Below, one piece after another: positions 53,255 through 62,681 of a stretch of 64,000 nucleotides of DNA. This stretch comes from JASHPR01 sp963795055 (lineage in GTDB: Bacteria; Actinomycetota; Actinomycetes; Streptosporangiales; Streptosporangiaceae): positions 1 through 64,000 of the forward strand of contig CAWCGJ010000009.1 of NCBI GenBank assembly GCA_963795055.1, read 5' to 3'. Position 1 is the stretch's first letter. The number at the start of each line of letters is the position of its first letter. A program made the position numbers and the translations under genes. Below the pieces are notes generated by a model that saw only the letters and a program-made list of their open reading frames with translations, did no database searches and was not told the origin of the DNA.

Positions 53255-53310
53255 CGATGCGGGCGCGTTGCGATGCGGGCCCGCCGCGCTCCGGAACCGC
53301 CGCCGCGGCC

Positions 53311-54516
53311 ATGACCAGGGACGATCATGAGCTGGCCGGCCGGGTGCTCGAGCACCTGGACCTCGACCGGGCCGTGCGCCTGACCCAGGAGGTGTGCCGG
53401 ATCCCCAGCGTGCTCGGCGAGGAAGGGCCGCTGGCCGCGTTCCTGGCCGATGTCATGAAGGAGGCCGGCTTCGAGGCGGTGGAACTCCAGCCGGTCCTGA
53501 CCGACCGGCCGAACGCGCTCGGCGAGGTGTCGTTCGGCCCGGGCCGCCGGCTGGTGCTCACCGGCCACCTGGACACCAAGACCGTCTCGCACGGCTGGAC
53601 GGCCGCCGACCCGTTCTCCGGCGCCGTCATCGGCGACGCGGTCTACGGTCACGGGATCATGGACATGAAGGCGGCGCTGGCCTGCCAGATCGCCGCGATC
53701 GAGGCGGTGGCGCGCAGCGGGCTGCCGCTGTCGGGCACCGCGGCCCTGGCCGCGGTCAGCGACCACATGGGCGACCAGTCCGGCGCGATCGCCTACTTCG
53801 ACGCGTACCCGGCCGACCTGTGCGTGCTCGGCGAGCTGACCGACAACCAGATCTGCCTCGGGCACCGGGGCCGGTACTACTTCGACATCACCGTGCTCGG
53901 CAAGTCGGCGCACAGCTGCCACAAGCACCTGGCGATCAACGCGAACACCCTCGCCGCCCACGTGGTGCTGGCGCTGGACGCCTCCCGGTACGAGCCGGAA
54001 CTGGCCGACGACGTCCAGGAGATGTTCGGCGCCGAGACCTACGTGGTGCCCGGGCGGATCTACGGCGGGCTGCCGCCCGGCGGGCCGTCCATGATCCCGG
54101 ACGAGTGCGTGATCCGGGTCGACTGCCGCCCGCAGCCCGGCGTCACGGTCGAGCAGGTCCGCGCCGAGATCAGCCGCTGCCTGGAGGAGGCGGGAGCGGC
54201 CGACGAGAGGCTGGTGGCGCAGGTCGAGCTGGCCGACGTCAAGAGCGGGTACCTGGCCCGGCCGGACGACGAGGTCGTGCGCCTGATGCGCCGCGCGGTG
54301 CGCACGATCCACGGCGACGAGCCCCGGCTGGTCACCGAGAGCTGGCTCGGCGACACCGCCAGCTTCGGCGACAAGGTGCCGACGGTCATCTTCGGCCCCG
54401 GCGGGCCGCCGGTGTACTGCCCGGACGAGCACCTGCCGATCGCCGACATCCACGAGGCGACGCAGGCGTACGCCGTGTTCGCCGCGCTCGCCCTGGCCGG
54501 GAGTGATCGGGATTGA
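53311..54516 (+). CDS. M20-family metallo-hydrolase (ArgE/DapE/deacylase type)
   Basis: The 401-residue zinc hydrolase has metal ligands at VLTGHLDTKTVSHGW (His-x-Asp) and YGHGIMDMKAALACQ (Asp), and the dimerisation insert (GKSAHSCHKHLAINANTLAAHVVLAL). The usual catalytic EE pair is replaced by DHMGDQSG, which is unusual. A later His lies in the C-terminal part (DEHLPI). Family members remove acyl groups from amino acids, peptides or heterocyclic formamides. One branch deformylates the thiamine breakdown product formylaminopyrimidine, which is noteworthy given TenA in this cluster. The stop overlaps the next gene by TTGA. Confidence 0.78.
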   Translation: MTRDDHELAGRVLEHLDLDRAVRLTQEVCRIPSVLGEEGPLAAFLADVMKEAGFEAVELQPVLTDRPNALGEVSFGPGRRLVLTGHLDTKTVSHGWTAADPFSGAVIGDAVYGHGIMDMKAALACQIAAIEAVARSGLPLSGTAALAAVSDHMGDQSGAIAYFDAYPADLCVLGELTDNQICLGHRGRYYFDITVLGKSAHSCHKHLAINANTLAAHVVLALDASRYEPELADDVQEMFGAETYVVPGRIYGGLPPGGPSMIPDECVIRVDCRPQPGVTVEQVRAEISRCLEEAGAADERLVAQVELADVKSGYLARPDDEVVRLMRRAVRTIHGDEPRLVTESWLGDTASFGDKVPTVIFGPGGPPVYCPDEHLPIADIHEATQAYAVFAALALAGSDRD

Positions 54517-55490
54517 GCGAGGCGAGAAGAAGAGCCGTGACCCCGTTCGACAACGTGCTCGACCAGTGCCTCGCGGTCACCGCGGGCGAGGAGGTCGTGC
54601 TGCTCGCCGACGAGGGCACGGACCCAGACGTCGTGACCGGCCTCTCGCACGGCATTACGCAACGGGACGCCACCCCCCTGATCGCGCTGATGCCGAGCCC
54701 TGGGCTGCCCGGGGCCGAGCCGCCGGCGGCGGTGGCCGCGATGATGCGAGACGCGCCCGCGATCATCGAGCTGACCAGCCTGTTCATCGGGTCGTCGGCG
54801 GCCAGGCGGGCCGCCACCGACCGCGGCGCCCGCTACCTGGCCATGCCGGCGGTCCGGCTCGACACGTTCCGCCCGGACGGCCCGCTGGACGTGGACTTCG
54901 AGCGGCTGCGGATCGACGCCGAGACCGTGGGCCGCGCCTGGGACCGGGCGTCGACATTCCGGCTGACCAGCCGGGGCGGGACCGACCTGCGCGGCTCGGT
55001 CACCGGCCGCCCGGGCCGGGTGCTGCACGGCATGGCGCGCGAGCCCGGCGCCTACATGGCGCCGCCCGACGTGGAGTCGGGCACCGCCCCGGTGGAGGGC
55101 ACCGCCACCGGGGTGGTCGTCATCGACGCCGACCTGCTGTTCATGGGCGAGGGCCCGCTGGACGAGCCGGTGGTGCTGTACGTGGACGGTGGCCAGCTCA
55201 CCGCGATCGAGGGCGCCGCGCGCGGCCGGCTGGTGTCGATGCTCGAGCGGTGCCGCGACGACCGGATGGCCAACATCGCCGAGGTGTCGGTGGCCTTCAA
55301 CCCGGCGGGCACGGTCTGCTCGGTGCCGATGGAGACCGAGTCGTCCCGCGGGTCGGCGCACATCGCGCTGGGCAACTCGATCGCCTACGGCGGCCGGGTC
55401 GCCGCCGTCGCGCACCTGGACTGCGTGATGCGGGACGCGGTCCTGGAACTCGACGGCGCCGTGGTGATGGCCGAGGGGACCGTCTCATGA
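54513..55490 (+). CDS. M29 aminopeptidase/NicX-like metalloenzyme
   Basis: The 325-residue protein belongs to the leucyl aminopeptidase (aminopeptidase T)/2,5-dihydroxypyridine dioxygenase family. The C-terminal metal-binding residues are visible as GSAHIALGNSIAYGG (His) and AHLDCVMRD (His-x-Asp), spaced as in NicX. The family splits into peptidases and ring-opening dioxygenases that use Fe2+; its context among heterocycle genes favours a ring- or C-N-cleaving role. The start is a TTG coupled to the M20 stop. Confidence 0.7.
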   Translation: MSEARRRAVTPFDNVLDQCLAVTAGEEVVLLADEGTDPDVVTGLSHGITQRDATPLIALMPSPGLPGAEPPAAVAAMMRDAPAIIELTSLFIGSSAARRAATDRGARYLAMPAVRLDTFRPDGPLDVDFERLRIDAETVGRAWDRASTFRLTSRGGTDLRGSVTGRPGRVLHGMAREPGAYMAPPDVESGTAPVEGTATGVVVIDADLLFMGEGPLDEPVVLYVDGGQLTAIEGAARGRLVSMLERCRDDRMANIAEVSVAFNPAGTVCSVPMETESSRGSAHIALGNSIAYGGRVAAVAHLDCVMRDAVLELDGAVVMAEGTVS

Positions 55491-55951
55491 TCTCGCAAGA
55501 CCCCCCGGATGGGAGGCGAAAAATAATACTGGCGAAGCCCGGGCTGGACGGGCACGACCGCGGGCTCAAGGTGATCGCGTTCGCGCTGCGGGACGCCGGG
55601 GCCGAGGTGATCTACCTCGGCCTGCGGCAGTCTCCCGCGGCCATCGTGGCCGCCGCGGTCGCCGAGGACGCGGACCTGATCGGGATCTCGGTGCTGTCCG
55701 GGGCGCATCTCCCGCTGGCCGGGCAGATCCTCGCGCAGCGCGCCGAGCAGGGAGCCGGGCACATCCCGGTGGTCATCGGCGGCACGATCCCGGCCGCCCA
55801 CGCCGGCCAGCTCCGGGAGATGGGCGTGGCGGCCGTCTACCCGGCGGGCAGCCTGCTGCCCGAGGTGGTGGCCGGCCTGCTCAGTTTGGCGGGGGGTTCC
55901 GGGGGGTCGTCCCCCCAGGTCAGCACCGTGGGTCAGCGGGCGGCGACATGA
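55487..55951 (+). CDS. B12-binding small subunit of an acyl-CoA mutase
   Basis: The 154-residue protein is a free-standing cobalamin-binding domain. The DGHDRG motif (D-x-H-x-x-G) supplies the His that ligates cobalt, followed by the conserved ISVLSGAH and VVIGGTIPAAH. Such separate small subunits pair with isobutyryl-CoA, 2-hydroxyisobutyryl-CoA or similar mutases. It overlaps the preceding gene by ATGA and the large-subunit gene by ATGA, so the holoenzyme is made from one message. The C-terminal GGSGGSSPQVS tail is low complexity. Confidence 0.88.
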   Translation: MISQDPPDGRRKIILAKPGLDGHDRGLKVIAFALRDAGAEVIYLGLRQSPAAIVAAAVAEDADLIGISVLSGAHLPLAGQILAQRAEQGAGHIPVVIGGTIPAAHAGQLREMGVAAVYPAGSLLPEVVAGLLSLAGGSGGSSPQVSTVGQRAAT

Positions 55952-57570
55952 CCGCTGACAGCGGGCGTGACACCACGCCGATCACCACCGACTCGGGGAT
56001 CCCCGTCGCCGTGGTCTACACGGCGGAGGACCTCCCCGGCGGCGAGCCCGCCCTGGCCCGGCGCCTCGGCCGGCCGGGCGAGCCGCCGTTCACCCGCGGG
56101 CCGTACCCGACCATGTACCGCGGCCAGCTGTGGACGATGCGGCAGTTCGCCGGGTTCGGCGCCCCCGAGGACACCAACGAGCGCTTCCGGTTCCTGCTCG
56201 GCCAGGGCCAGACCGCGCTGTCGGTGGCCTTCGACCTGCCCACGCAGCTCGGCTACGACTCCGGGCACCCGATGGCCGCCGCCGAGGTCGGCCGGGTCGG
56301 CGTCGCGATCGACACCGCGGCGGACATGTGCGACGTGTTCGCGGGCATCCCGCTGGACCAGGTCTCGGTGAACTTCACGATCAACGCGACGGCGCCGATC
56401 ATCCTGGCCGCGTACCTGGTCGCCGCCGAGCGCTCCGGCGTGCCGTGGCGGGCCCTGACCGGGACCCTGCAGAACGACGTCCTCAAGGAGTTCCTGGCCC
56501 GCAAGGCGTACCTGTACCCGCCGGGGCCGTCGCTGCGGCTGGTCACCGACGTGGTCGAGTTCAGCTCCCGGGAACTGCCGCGGTTCAACCCGATCTCGGT
56601 GACCGGCTACCACGCCCGCGAGGCCGGCTGCGACGCGGTGCAGGAACTGGCCCTGACCATGGCCTCGGCGGTCGCGTACTGCGAGGCGTTCCTGGCCCGG
56701 GGCCTGGACTTCGACACGTTCGCGCCGCGGCTGTCGTTCCACTTCGCCACGACCCTGGACCTGTTCGAGGAGGTGGCCAAGCTGCGGGCGGCCCGGCGGA
56801 TCTGGTACCGGGTGGCCACCGAGCGGTTCGGCGCCAGCGCGCCGGCCGCGGCCCGGCTGCGGTTCTTCTCCGGGAACTCGGGCACCACGCTCACCGCCCA
56901 GCAGCCGCTCAACAACGTGATCCGGTCCACCCTGCAGTGCCTGGGCGCGGTGCTCGGCGGCGCCCAGTCCATCCACGTGATGGGCTACGACGAGGCCTAC
57001 GAGATCCCGACCGAGGAGGCGGTCACGCTCTCGCTGCGCACGCAGCAGATCATCGCGCTGGAGTCGGGCGTCACCCGGACCGCCGATCCGCTGGCGGGCT
57101 CGTACTACGTGGAGCGGCTGACCGACGAACTCGAGGCCCGGGCCACGAACCTGATGGGCGACATCGACGCGCTCGGCGGCGCGGCCGCGGCCATCGAGGC
57201 CGGCATCCCGCAGCGGTGGATCGCCGAGTCCGCCTACCGGACCGAGCAGGAACTGGCCAGCGGCGCCCGGCCGAAGGTCGGCGTGAACGTGTACGCCGGC
57301 ACCGCGGCCGATGGGGAGGTGGCGCCGTCGACGTTCGAGGTCGACCCGCTGGTGGGCGCGCGGCAGGCCGGGCGGACCCGCGCCCGGGTCGCCGCGCGGG
57401 ATCCCGGGCCGCACGCCCGCGCCCTGGCCGGGCTGGCCGGCGACGCCCGGTCGGGCCGCAACGTCATGCCCGCCCTGATCGACGCGGCCCGGGCCGGCGC
57501 CACGGTCGGCGAGATGGCCGATGTGTTCCGGGATGCGTTCGGCGAGTTCACCGAGCCGGCGCCATGGTAG
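55948..57570 (+). CDS. Acyl-CoA mutase large subunit (methylmalonyl/isobutyryl-CoA mutase family)
   Basis: The 540-residue protein is the TIM-barrel catalytic subunit: RGPYPTMYRGQLWTMRQFAGFG, ALSVAFDLPTQLGYDSGHP, SVNFTINATAP, FNPISVTGYHAREAG and FFSGNSGTTLTAQQPLNNVIRST. The separate B12 subunit argues for an isobutyryl- or hydroxyisobutyryl-CoA mutase-type enzyme rather than classical methylmalonyl-CoA mutase, which is fused. The substrate-site residues have not been assigned. It would rearrange a branched acyl-CoA to a linear one at the end of the pathway. Confidence 0.85.
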   Translation: MTADSGRDTTPITTDSGIPVAVVYTAEDLPGGEPALARRLGRPGEPPFTRGPYPTMYRGQLWTMRQFAGFGAPEDTNERFRFLLGQGQTALSVAFDLPTQLGYDSGHPMAAAEVGRVGVAIDTAADMCDVFAGIPLDQVSVNFTINATAPIILAAYLVAAERSGVPWRALTGTLQNDVLKEFLARKAYLYPPGPSLRLVTDVVEFSSRELPRFNPISVTGYHAREAGCDAVQELALTMASAVAYCEAFLARGLDFDTFAPRLSFHFATTLDLFEEVAKLRAARRIWYRVATERFGASAPAAARLRFFSGNSGTTLTAQQPLNNVIRSTLQCLGAVLGGAQSIHVMGYDEAYEIPTEEAVTLSLRTQQIIALESGVTRTADPLAGSYYVERLTDELEARATNLMGDIDALGGAAAAIEAGIPQRWIAESAYRTEQELASGARPKVGVNVYAGTAADGEVAPSTFEVDPLVGARQAGRTRARVAARDPGPHARALAGLAGDARSGRNVMPALIDAARAGATVGEMADVFRDAFGEFTEPAPW

Positions 57571-58784
57571 TCCCGCGGCCGCTGCGGGGGGTCCGGGTGG
57601 CCGACCTCACCCGGTTCGTCGCCGGATCACAGGCCACGATGTGGCTCGCCGCCCTCGGAGCCGAGGTGGTGAAGGTCGAGCCGCCCGCCGGGGACCCGTA
57701 CCGGACCCAGGGCACCGAGCGGGCCGGCGGCGAGTCGGTGCTGTTCATGGCGCTGAACGCGGGCAAGCGCAGCCTCGCGGTGGATTTCCGGGACCAGGCC
57801 GGGCGTGAGGTGATGGACCGGCTGCTGTCCCGCTGCGACCTGCTGGTCGAAAACTCCCGCCCGGGGAGCCTGGCCGCGCACGGGCTGGACTGGGAATCGG
57901 TGCACCGGCGGTTCCCGCACATCGTCTACGGGTCCATCTCCGGCTACGGCGACGTCGGCCCCGAGGCCGGGCGCGGCGGCTTCGACCTGATCCTGCAGGC
58001 CGAGAGCGGCGTGATGAGCGTCACCGGCAGCCCGCAGTCCGGGCCGGTCAAGGTCGGCGCCCCGTTCCTCGACGTCGGCGCCGGGCTGAGCTGCGCCTGC
58101 GGGCTGCTGGCCGGGTACATCGAGCGGCTGCGCACCGGGACCGGGAGCCTGGTGTCCGCCTCGCTGCTGGAGTTCGGGCTCGCGGGCCTGGGCACGGTCC
58201 TGGCCAGCGTCGCGGCGTCCGGCCGCGAGCCCGGGCTGCTCGGCACGCACTCGCCGCTGTTCGCGCCGTACGGCGGCTTCCGGACCGCGGACGGCTGGCT
58301 GGTCATGGCGGGCGCCGGGTCCGAGCAGATGTGGCGGCGGGCCTGCGAGGCCCTGGGCCTGGCCGACCTGCCCGGCGACCCGCGGTTCGCCGACGGCGCC
58401 GCCCGGGTGGCGCACCGGGACGAGCTGACCTCGCGCATCGAGGCCGTGCTGACCAGGCGGCCCACCGAGCACTGGCGGCACCGCCTGGACGCGGCGGGCG
58501 TGCCGGCCGCGGAGGTCCGCGGGCTGGCCGAGGTGATCGGCTGGCCGCAGGTGGCGGCCCTGGGCAGCCTGCAGCCGTTGCGGGCCGGCGCGAACGGGGC
58601 GGGCGGAGCCGGCGCGGGGTACCAGGTCGTCGGGCCGCCGTTCCGGCTGGACCGGACCGTGCTGACGTATCCGGGGCCGCCGCCGGCGCTCGGCCGTGAT
58701 ACCCGTTCCGTGCTCGGCGAACTCGGCTACCCGGCCGACGAGATCGACCGCCTGGCGGACGCGGGGGTGGTGGTGGCGGCATGA
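57564..58784 (+). CDS. CaiB/BaiF-family CoA-transferase
   Basis: The 406-residue enzyme transfers CoA between carboxylic acids. It starts LRGVRVADLTRFVAGSQATMWLAALGAEVVKVEPP. The nucleophilic Asp is in GGFDLILQAESGVMSVTG, and LVENSRPGSLAAHGLDW is conserved. It differs from the racemase-type gene at 36900, as the His of that branch is missing. Its likely job here is to activate the acid formed earlier in the cluster so that the B12 mutase can act on it. The gene overlaps the mutase gene by seven bases. Confidence 0.85.
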   Translation: MVVPRPLRGVRVADLTRFVAGSQATMWLAALGAEVVKVEPPAGDPYRTQGTERAGGESVLFMALNAGKRSLAVDFRDQAGREVMDRLLSRCDLLVENSRPGSLAAHGLDWESVHRRFPHIVYGSISGYGDVGPEAGRGGFDLILQAESGVMSVTGSPQSGPVKVGAPFLDVGAGLSCACGLLAGYIERLRTGTGSLVSASLLEFGLAGLGTVLASVAASGREPGLLGTHSPLFAPYGGFRTADGWLVMAGAGSEQMWRRACEALGLADLPGDPRFADGAARVAHRDELTSRIEAVLTRRPTEHWRHRLDAAGVPAAEVRGLAEVIGWPQVAALGSLQPLRAGANGAGGAGAGYQVVGPPFRLDRTVLTYPGPPPALGRDTRSVLGELGYPADEIDRLADAGVVVAA

Positions 58785-59050
58785 CCCCCGAAGCACGGGC
58801 CGGCGCGCTCAGCAGCGTGGTGCTCCGCCGCACCGTCACGCTGGCCGAGATCCCGGCTCCCACCGCCGCGAGCACCGACGCGAACGCGGCGCGCGCCGCC
58901 GGCGTGCCGGCCATCGCGATCGGGGTCACCACCGGCGGGGGCGAGCACACTCCGCACGAGTGGATCGACACCTCGCCGCTTGGTGCGGGGCTCGGCTGTG
59001 CCGCCGCTACCATTGCCGGCTGGGAGGGGGTGGGATGTGACCAGCCGTAG
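58781..59050 (+). pseudogene. M20-family hydrolase remnant (about 300 residues deleted)
   Basis: The 89-residue frame joins an M20 peptidase N-terminus (LSSVVLRRTVTLAEIPAPT) directly to the family's C-terminal stretch (ASTDANAARAAGVPAIAIGVTTGGGEHTPHEWIDTSPL). Everything in between, including the metal ligands of the N-terminal half and the dimerisation domain, is gone. The join is in frame, and the ATGA coupling to the CoA-transferase gene is kept, which preserves translation into the LLM gene. A complete M20 gene of a different branch lies earlier in the cluster (53311). Confidence 0.75.
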
Positions 59051-60059
59051 CTACGGCGTCGCGCTGCAGGGAGTCGACCCGCCGGCCGACTTCACGGCCA
59101 TGGTGGCGGAGATCGAGTCGCTCGGCTTCGACCACCTGTGGGTCACCGATTCCTCCCTGCACGCCCGCAACAGCTACGCCTACCTGACCCTGGCCGCCGT
59201 CAGCAGTTCCCGGCTCCGGCTCGGCACCGCGGTCACCAACCCGGTCACCCGGCACCCGGCGATCACCGCGGCGGCCGCGGCGACCGTGGACGAGGTGTCG
59301 GGCGGGCGGGCCATCCTCGGCATCGGCGCCGGCGACCGGCCGCTGCTTGCCCTCGGCCACAAGCCGTGCGCCCCGGCCGACCTGGCGGACGCCATCGAGG
59401 CCATCCGCGCGTTGTGGTCCGGCGACGAGGTCACGGTCACCGCGCCCGGCTTCACCCTGGACCACGCCAGGCTCCGGTTCGACGCCCGGCCAGGCCTGCC
59501 CATCTACGTCTCGGCCAGCGGCCCGCGGACCCTGGAACTGGCGGGCGGCCTGGCCGACGGCGTGATCCTGCTCATCGGCCTGTTCCCGGACGCGGTCACC
59601 TGGGCGCTGGAGCACATCGACCGCGGCGCCCGGGCCGCGGGCCGGCCCCGGCCGCACACCGCGCTGTTCGCCTACGGCGCGATCAGCGACGACTCCGGCG
59701 CCGCGCTGGCGGCCGGCCGCTCGATCGCCGCCTGGTTCCCGCAGACCGCCCCCCACCTGTGCACGCTGGCCGGGCTGCCCGCCGACATCGCCGGGGCCGT
59801 CCGGGCCAGCTACGCGGGCGGCGAGTTCCAGGAGGCCGAGGCCGCCGCGCGGCTGCTCCCGGACGGCTTCGTCCGCAGGATGGCCCTGGCCGGGAACTCC
59901 GCCGAGGCCGCCGGGCGGATCCGCGACGTGCTCGGGGCCGGAGTGGACTCGGTGCACGTGTTCCCGCTGGGCGACGACCGGATGGCCACCGTCCGCGCGT
60001 TCGCCGACGTCATGCCCCGCATCTCGCTGACCCCGCCTTCACATACTGGAGGTAGCTGA
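59037..60059 (+). CDS. LLM-class flavin/F420-dependent oxidoreductase
   Basis: The 340-residue protein has the luciferase-like TIM barrel: FTAMVAEIESLGFDHLWVTDSSL, RLRLGTAVTNPVTRHPAITAAAAATVDEVSGGRAILGIGAGD and LPIYVSASGPRTLELAGGLADGVIL. These resemble F420-dependent reductases of the methylene-tetrahydromethanopterin type and also the flavin oxygenases (such as RutA) that open pyrimidine rings; the cofactor cannot be told from sequence. The GTG at 59037 has a GGGAGGGG site and overlaps the M20 remnant. Confidence 0.82.
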   Translation: MTSRSYGVALQGVDPPADFTAMVAEIESLGFDHLWVTDSSLHARNSYAYLTLAAVSSSRLRLGTAVTNPVTRHPAITAAAAATVDEVSGGRAILGIGAGDRPLLALGHKPCAPADLADAIEAIRALWSGDEVTVTAPGFTLDHARLRFDARPGLPIYVSASGPRTLELAGGLADGVILLIGLFPDAVTWALEHIDRGARAAGRPRPHTALFAYGAISDDSGAALAAGRSIAAWFPQTAPHLCTLAGLPADIAGAVRASYAGGEFQEAEAAARLLPDGFVRRMALAGNSAEAAGRIRDVLGAGVDSVHVFPLGDDRMATVRAFADVMPRISLTPPSHTGGS

Positions 60060-60778
60060 TGACCCGCCCCGCCTACGGCGGCCGCGCCCACGCCGATGTC
60101 CCGTCGCCGTTCGGAGCGCTCTCCGAGCACCGGACGATGACCGACGTCGCCTACGACCAGCTCAAGGCCGCCATCGTGGAACTGCGGATCCCGCCGGGCG
60201 AACGACTGCGCGAGGCGGCCCTGGCCCAAGGGCTGAACGTCAGCAAGACGCCCGTGCGCGAGGCCCTGGCCCGGCTCGAGCAGGACGGCCTGGTGGAGCT
60301 CAGCTCGTTCAAGAGCGCCGTCGTCACCCGGTACACCGCCCAGGACCTCAGGGAGATCTACGAGCTCCGCGAGATCATCGAGGTGGCGACGGCGCGCTCG
60401 GCGGCCGAGTCCATGAGCGACAAGGGCCTGGCCGACCTCGGCCGCATCGCCCGGGAATGCCTGCGGCTGAACGACGAGGGCGGCGGCCCCGAGCTGGTCC
60501 GGCTGATCTCCGAGTTCGACACCGTGCTGTTCGGCGAGGTCAGCAACCAGCGGATCCGGGCCATCCTCGACAACCTGGCCGACCACCTGACCCGCATCGG
60601 GCTGCTGGCCGGCGAGATCCCCGGCCGGAACGCGGCGTCGGTCCGCGAGCACGCGCAGATCTACGAGGCCATCGAGCGCCGCGACCTGGAGGCGGCCGAG
60701 AGGTTCATGCGCGAGCACATCCGCAGCGTGCGCGACAACCAGCTGCGCGCGCTGCCCGGGCCGGGCAGCCCCCCGTGA
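60059..60778 (+). CDS. GntR-family regulator, FadR/FCD type
   Basis: The 239-residue regulator has an N-terminal winged helix (YDQLKAAIVELRIPPGERLREAALAQGLNVSKTPVREALARLEQDGLVEL) and a helical FCD ligand-binding domain with metal-binding Asp/His positions (IYELREIIEVATARSAAESM, VREHAQIYEAIERRDLEAAERFMREHI). FCD regulators sense small acids or acyl compounds. As it is embedded in the cluster, it most likely controls it, and the inverted repeat at 51701 is a candidate site. ATG overlaps the preceding stop. Confidence 0.9.
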   Translation: MTRPAYGGRAHADVPSPFGALSEHRTMTDVAYDQLKAAIVELRIPPGERLREAALAQGLNVSKTPVREALARLEQDGLVELSSFKSAVVTRYTAQDLREIYELREIIEVATARSAAESMSDKGLADLGRIARECLRLNDEGGGPELVRLISEFDTVLFGEVSNQRIRAILDNLADHLTRIGLLAGEIPGRNAASVREHAQIYEAIERRDLEAAERFMREHIRSVRDNQLRALPGPGSPP

Positions 60779-61575
60779 ATCCCGCCGCCCTGCCGACCAC
60801 AGGGTCGGTCGCCACGGGGGCGCCCACCGCTGGGTCACCGACCACGGGACCGGTGACCGCGTCGGCCGCCCTGCGCGACGCCGGGCGCGGCGCGTGGGCC
60901 GCGGCAGTGAGCCACCCGATGGTCGCCGCCATCGCGGCCGGCACCCTGCCGCACGAGACGTTCCGCCGCTACTTCGAGCAGAACGTCCGCTACCTGGAGG
61001 ACTACGCCCGCGCGATCGCGCTGACCACGGCCAAGGCGCCGGACCGGGCGGCCCTGGACGTGCTGTCCAGGTTCGGCCGCCAGATCGTGGGCACGGAGAT
61101 CCCGGCGAACCTGGACTTCCTGGCCCGGCTGGGCGGGTGCGCCGACCGGCTGCCCGGCCCGGCCGCGCTGCACCCGGTCACCTACGCCTACACCCGGCAC
61201 CTGCTGCACGTGTGCGCGCAGGGCGACTGCGCCGAGGGGCTGGCCGCTCTGCTGCCCTGCCAGTGGAGCTACGGGGAGATCGCGCAGCCGCTGATGGCGG
61301 CGTTGCCGGCCGACCCGGTGTACGCGGACTGGATAAGCATGTTCGGCAACGCCGAGTACGACGCGCTGGTGGCGGAGACCACCGGCCTGCTCGACCGGCT
61401 GGCCGACCCCGCCGACGCCGGCCAGTGGACCCGGCTGTCGGCGGTGTTCAGCATCTCGATTCGCTACGAGGGCGAATTCTGGGACATGACTGCTCAAGCG
61501 GCTGAACCCGCTCGCTTTCCGGGCCCCGATGGCCCGGCCAGAGCCCAGCCCGGCCCTGGTTACACCACTTTGTGA
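60775..61575 (+). CDS. TenA/thiaminase-II-family protein
   Basis: This 266-residue product has the all-helical TenA fold: GRGAWAAAVSHPMVAAIAAGTLPHETFRRYFEQNVRYLEDYARAIAL, and the active-site-like ALLPCQWSYGEIAQ, which holds the conserved Cys, then YEGEFWDMT near the end. TenA hydrolyses the amino group of aminopyrimidines from degraded thiamine, or cleaves thiamine itself. A Pro/Thr-rich 30-residue lead precedes the domain. GTGA couples it to the regulator gene. Its presence is a main clue that the cluster handles a pyrimidine-like compound. Confidence 0.85.
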   Translation: MNPAALPTTGSVATGAPTAGSPTTGPVTASAALRDAGRGAWAAAVSHPMVAAIAAGTLPHETFRRYFEQNVRYLEDYARAIALTTAKAPDRAALDVLSRFGRQIVGTEIPANLDFLARLGGCADRLPGPAALHPVTYAYTRHLLHVCAQGDCAEGLAALLPCQWSYGEIAQPLMAALPADPVYADWISMFGNAEYDALVAETTGLLDRLADPADAGQWTRLSAVFSISIRYEGEFWDMTAQAAEPARFPGPDGPARAQPGPGYTTL

Positions 61576-61644
61576 CGATACTCGCCGTTGTTCCCCCTGA
61601 CGGTGCGGCATGCCGACGAGATTGGCCAAGAAAGGTAGGGACCG

Positions 61645-62670
61645 ATGCGAGCGATCCAGGTCCAGCAGGACCTCACCGTGCGCTGCGGCGAGGTCGACAC
61701 ACCGCGGCCCGGCCCGGGCGAGGCGCTGATCCGGGTGCACGCGGCCGGGGTCTGCGGCACCGACCTGCACATCATGGACGGGATGATCAAGCCCGACTCC
61801 TACCCGATGACGCTCGGCCACGAGGCGGCCGGGATCGTGGTCGAGGCCGGTTCCGGCACGGCGATCACCGCCGGCACCCGCGTCGCGGTCTTCAACAAGC
61901 TGTTCTGCGGGGCCTGCGCGCAGTGCCTGCTCGGACGGCAGAACCTGTGCGCCACCGAGCCGGGCCAGCTCGGCTTCAACCGGGACGGCGGCGACGCCGA
62001 CTACGTACTGGCCCCGGAGCGGAACCTCGCGGTCCTGCCCGACACGGTGGACTTCGCCACCGCCGCGGTGCTGACGTGCGCGGGCATGACCGCGGTCCAC
62101 GCGACCCGGATGTCCGGGCTGGCATCCGGCCAGACCGCGGTGGTGAACGGCGTCGGCGGCGTCGGCATCCTGGTGATCCAGGCGGCCGCTCACGCCGGGG
62201 CCACGGTCATCGCGGTGGCCGACTCCGCGGACAAGGCGGAGCTCGCGCGGGCGCACGGCGCCGCGGACGTGATCGTCCTGGCTCCGGGTGAGGACTACGC
62301 GACGCTGCCCGATGCCGTCCGCGCCGTGGCCGGCGGGCGGGGCGCGGACGTGTTCTTCGAGCTCGTCGGGACCACCGGGACGATGCGGGCCGGGATCCGC
62401 GCGCTCGCTCCCCGGGGCCGGTTCGTCAGCACCGGTTACACCGACCAGCCGCTGGAGATCCACCCGATCGACTTCATCCTGTCGGAGACCAGCCTGGTGT
62501 CCACGGTCGCGGCGACCAGGACCGACCTGAACGACGCGATCGCCCTGGCGGCGGCCGGCTCCCTGGTCGTCCCGCTGGCGGGCCGCTACCCCCTGGACGG
62601 TATCTCCGATGCCCTGTCCGCCCTGCGCAGCCGCAGCGTCCTCGGCCGCCAGGTCCTCGTCCCGAACTGA
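61645..62670 (+). CDS. Zinc-dependent alcohol dehydrogenase (MDR family)
   Basis: The 341-residue enzyme has the catalytic zinc ligands at GVCGTDLHI (Cys) and GHEAAG (His-Glu), and the structural zinc loop with four Cys (CGACAQCLLGRQNLC). The NAD(P) fold is AVVNGVGGVGILVIQAAAHAG with acidic VIAVADSADK. It would oxidise an alcohol, such as a hydroxymethyl group, to an aldehyde. An AAAGG site precedes the ATG. It follows TenA after 69 bases, a small gap in an otherwise overlapping cluster. Confidence 0.9.
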   Translation: MRAIQVQQDLTVRCGEVDTPRPGPGEALIRVHAAGVCGTDLHIMDGMIKPDSYPMTLGHEAAGIVVEAGSGTAITAGTRVAVFNKLFCGACAQCLLGRQNLCATEPGQLGFNRDGGDADYVLAPERNLAVLPDTVDFATAAVLTCAGMTAVHATRMSGLASGQTAVVNGVGGVGILVIQAAAHAGATVIAVADSADKAELARAHGAADVIVLAPGEDYATLPDAVRAVAGGRGADVFFELVGTTGTMRAGIRALAPRGRFVSTGYTDQPLEIHPIDFILSETSLVSTVAATRTDLNDAIALAAAGSLVVPLAGRYPLDGISDALSALRSRSVLGRQVLVPN

Positions 62671-62681
62671 ACGGAGCAGCC

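Noticed and set aside
52822..53310. Upstream extension of the M20 gene frame
   Set aside because: It overlaps the permease gene in another frame; the ATG at 53311 fits the family start.
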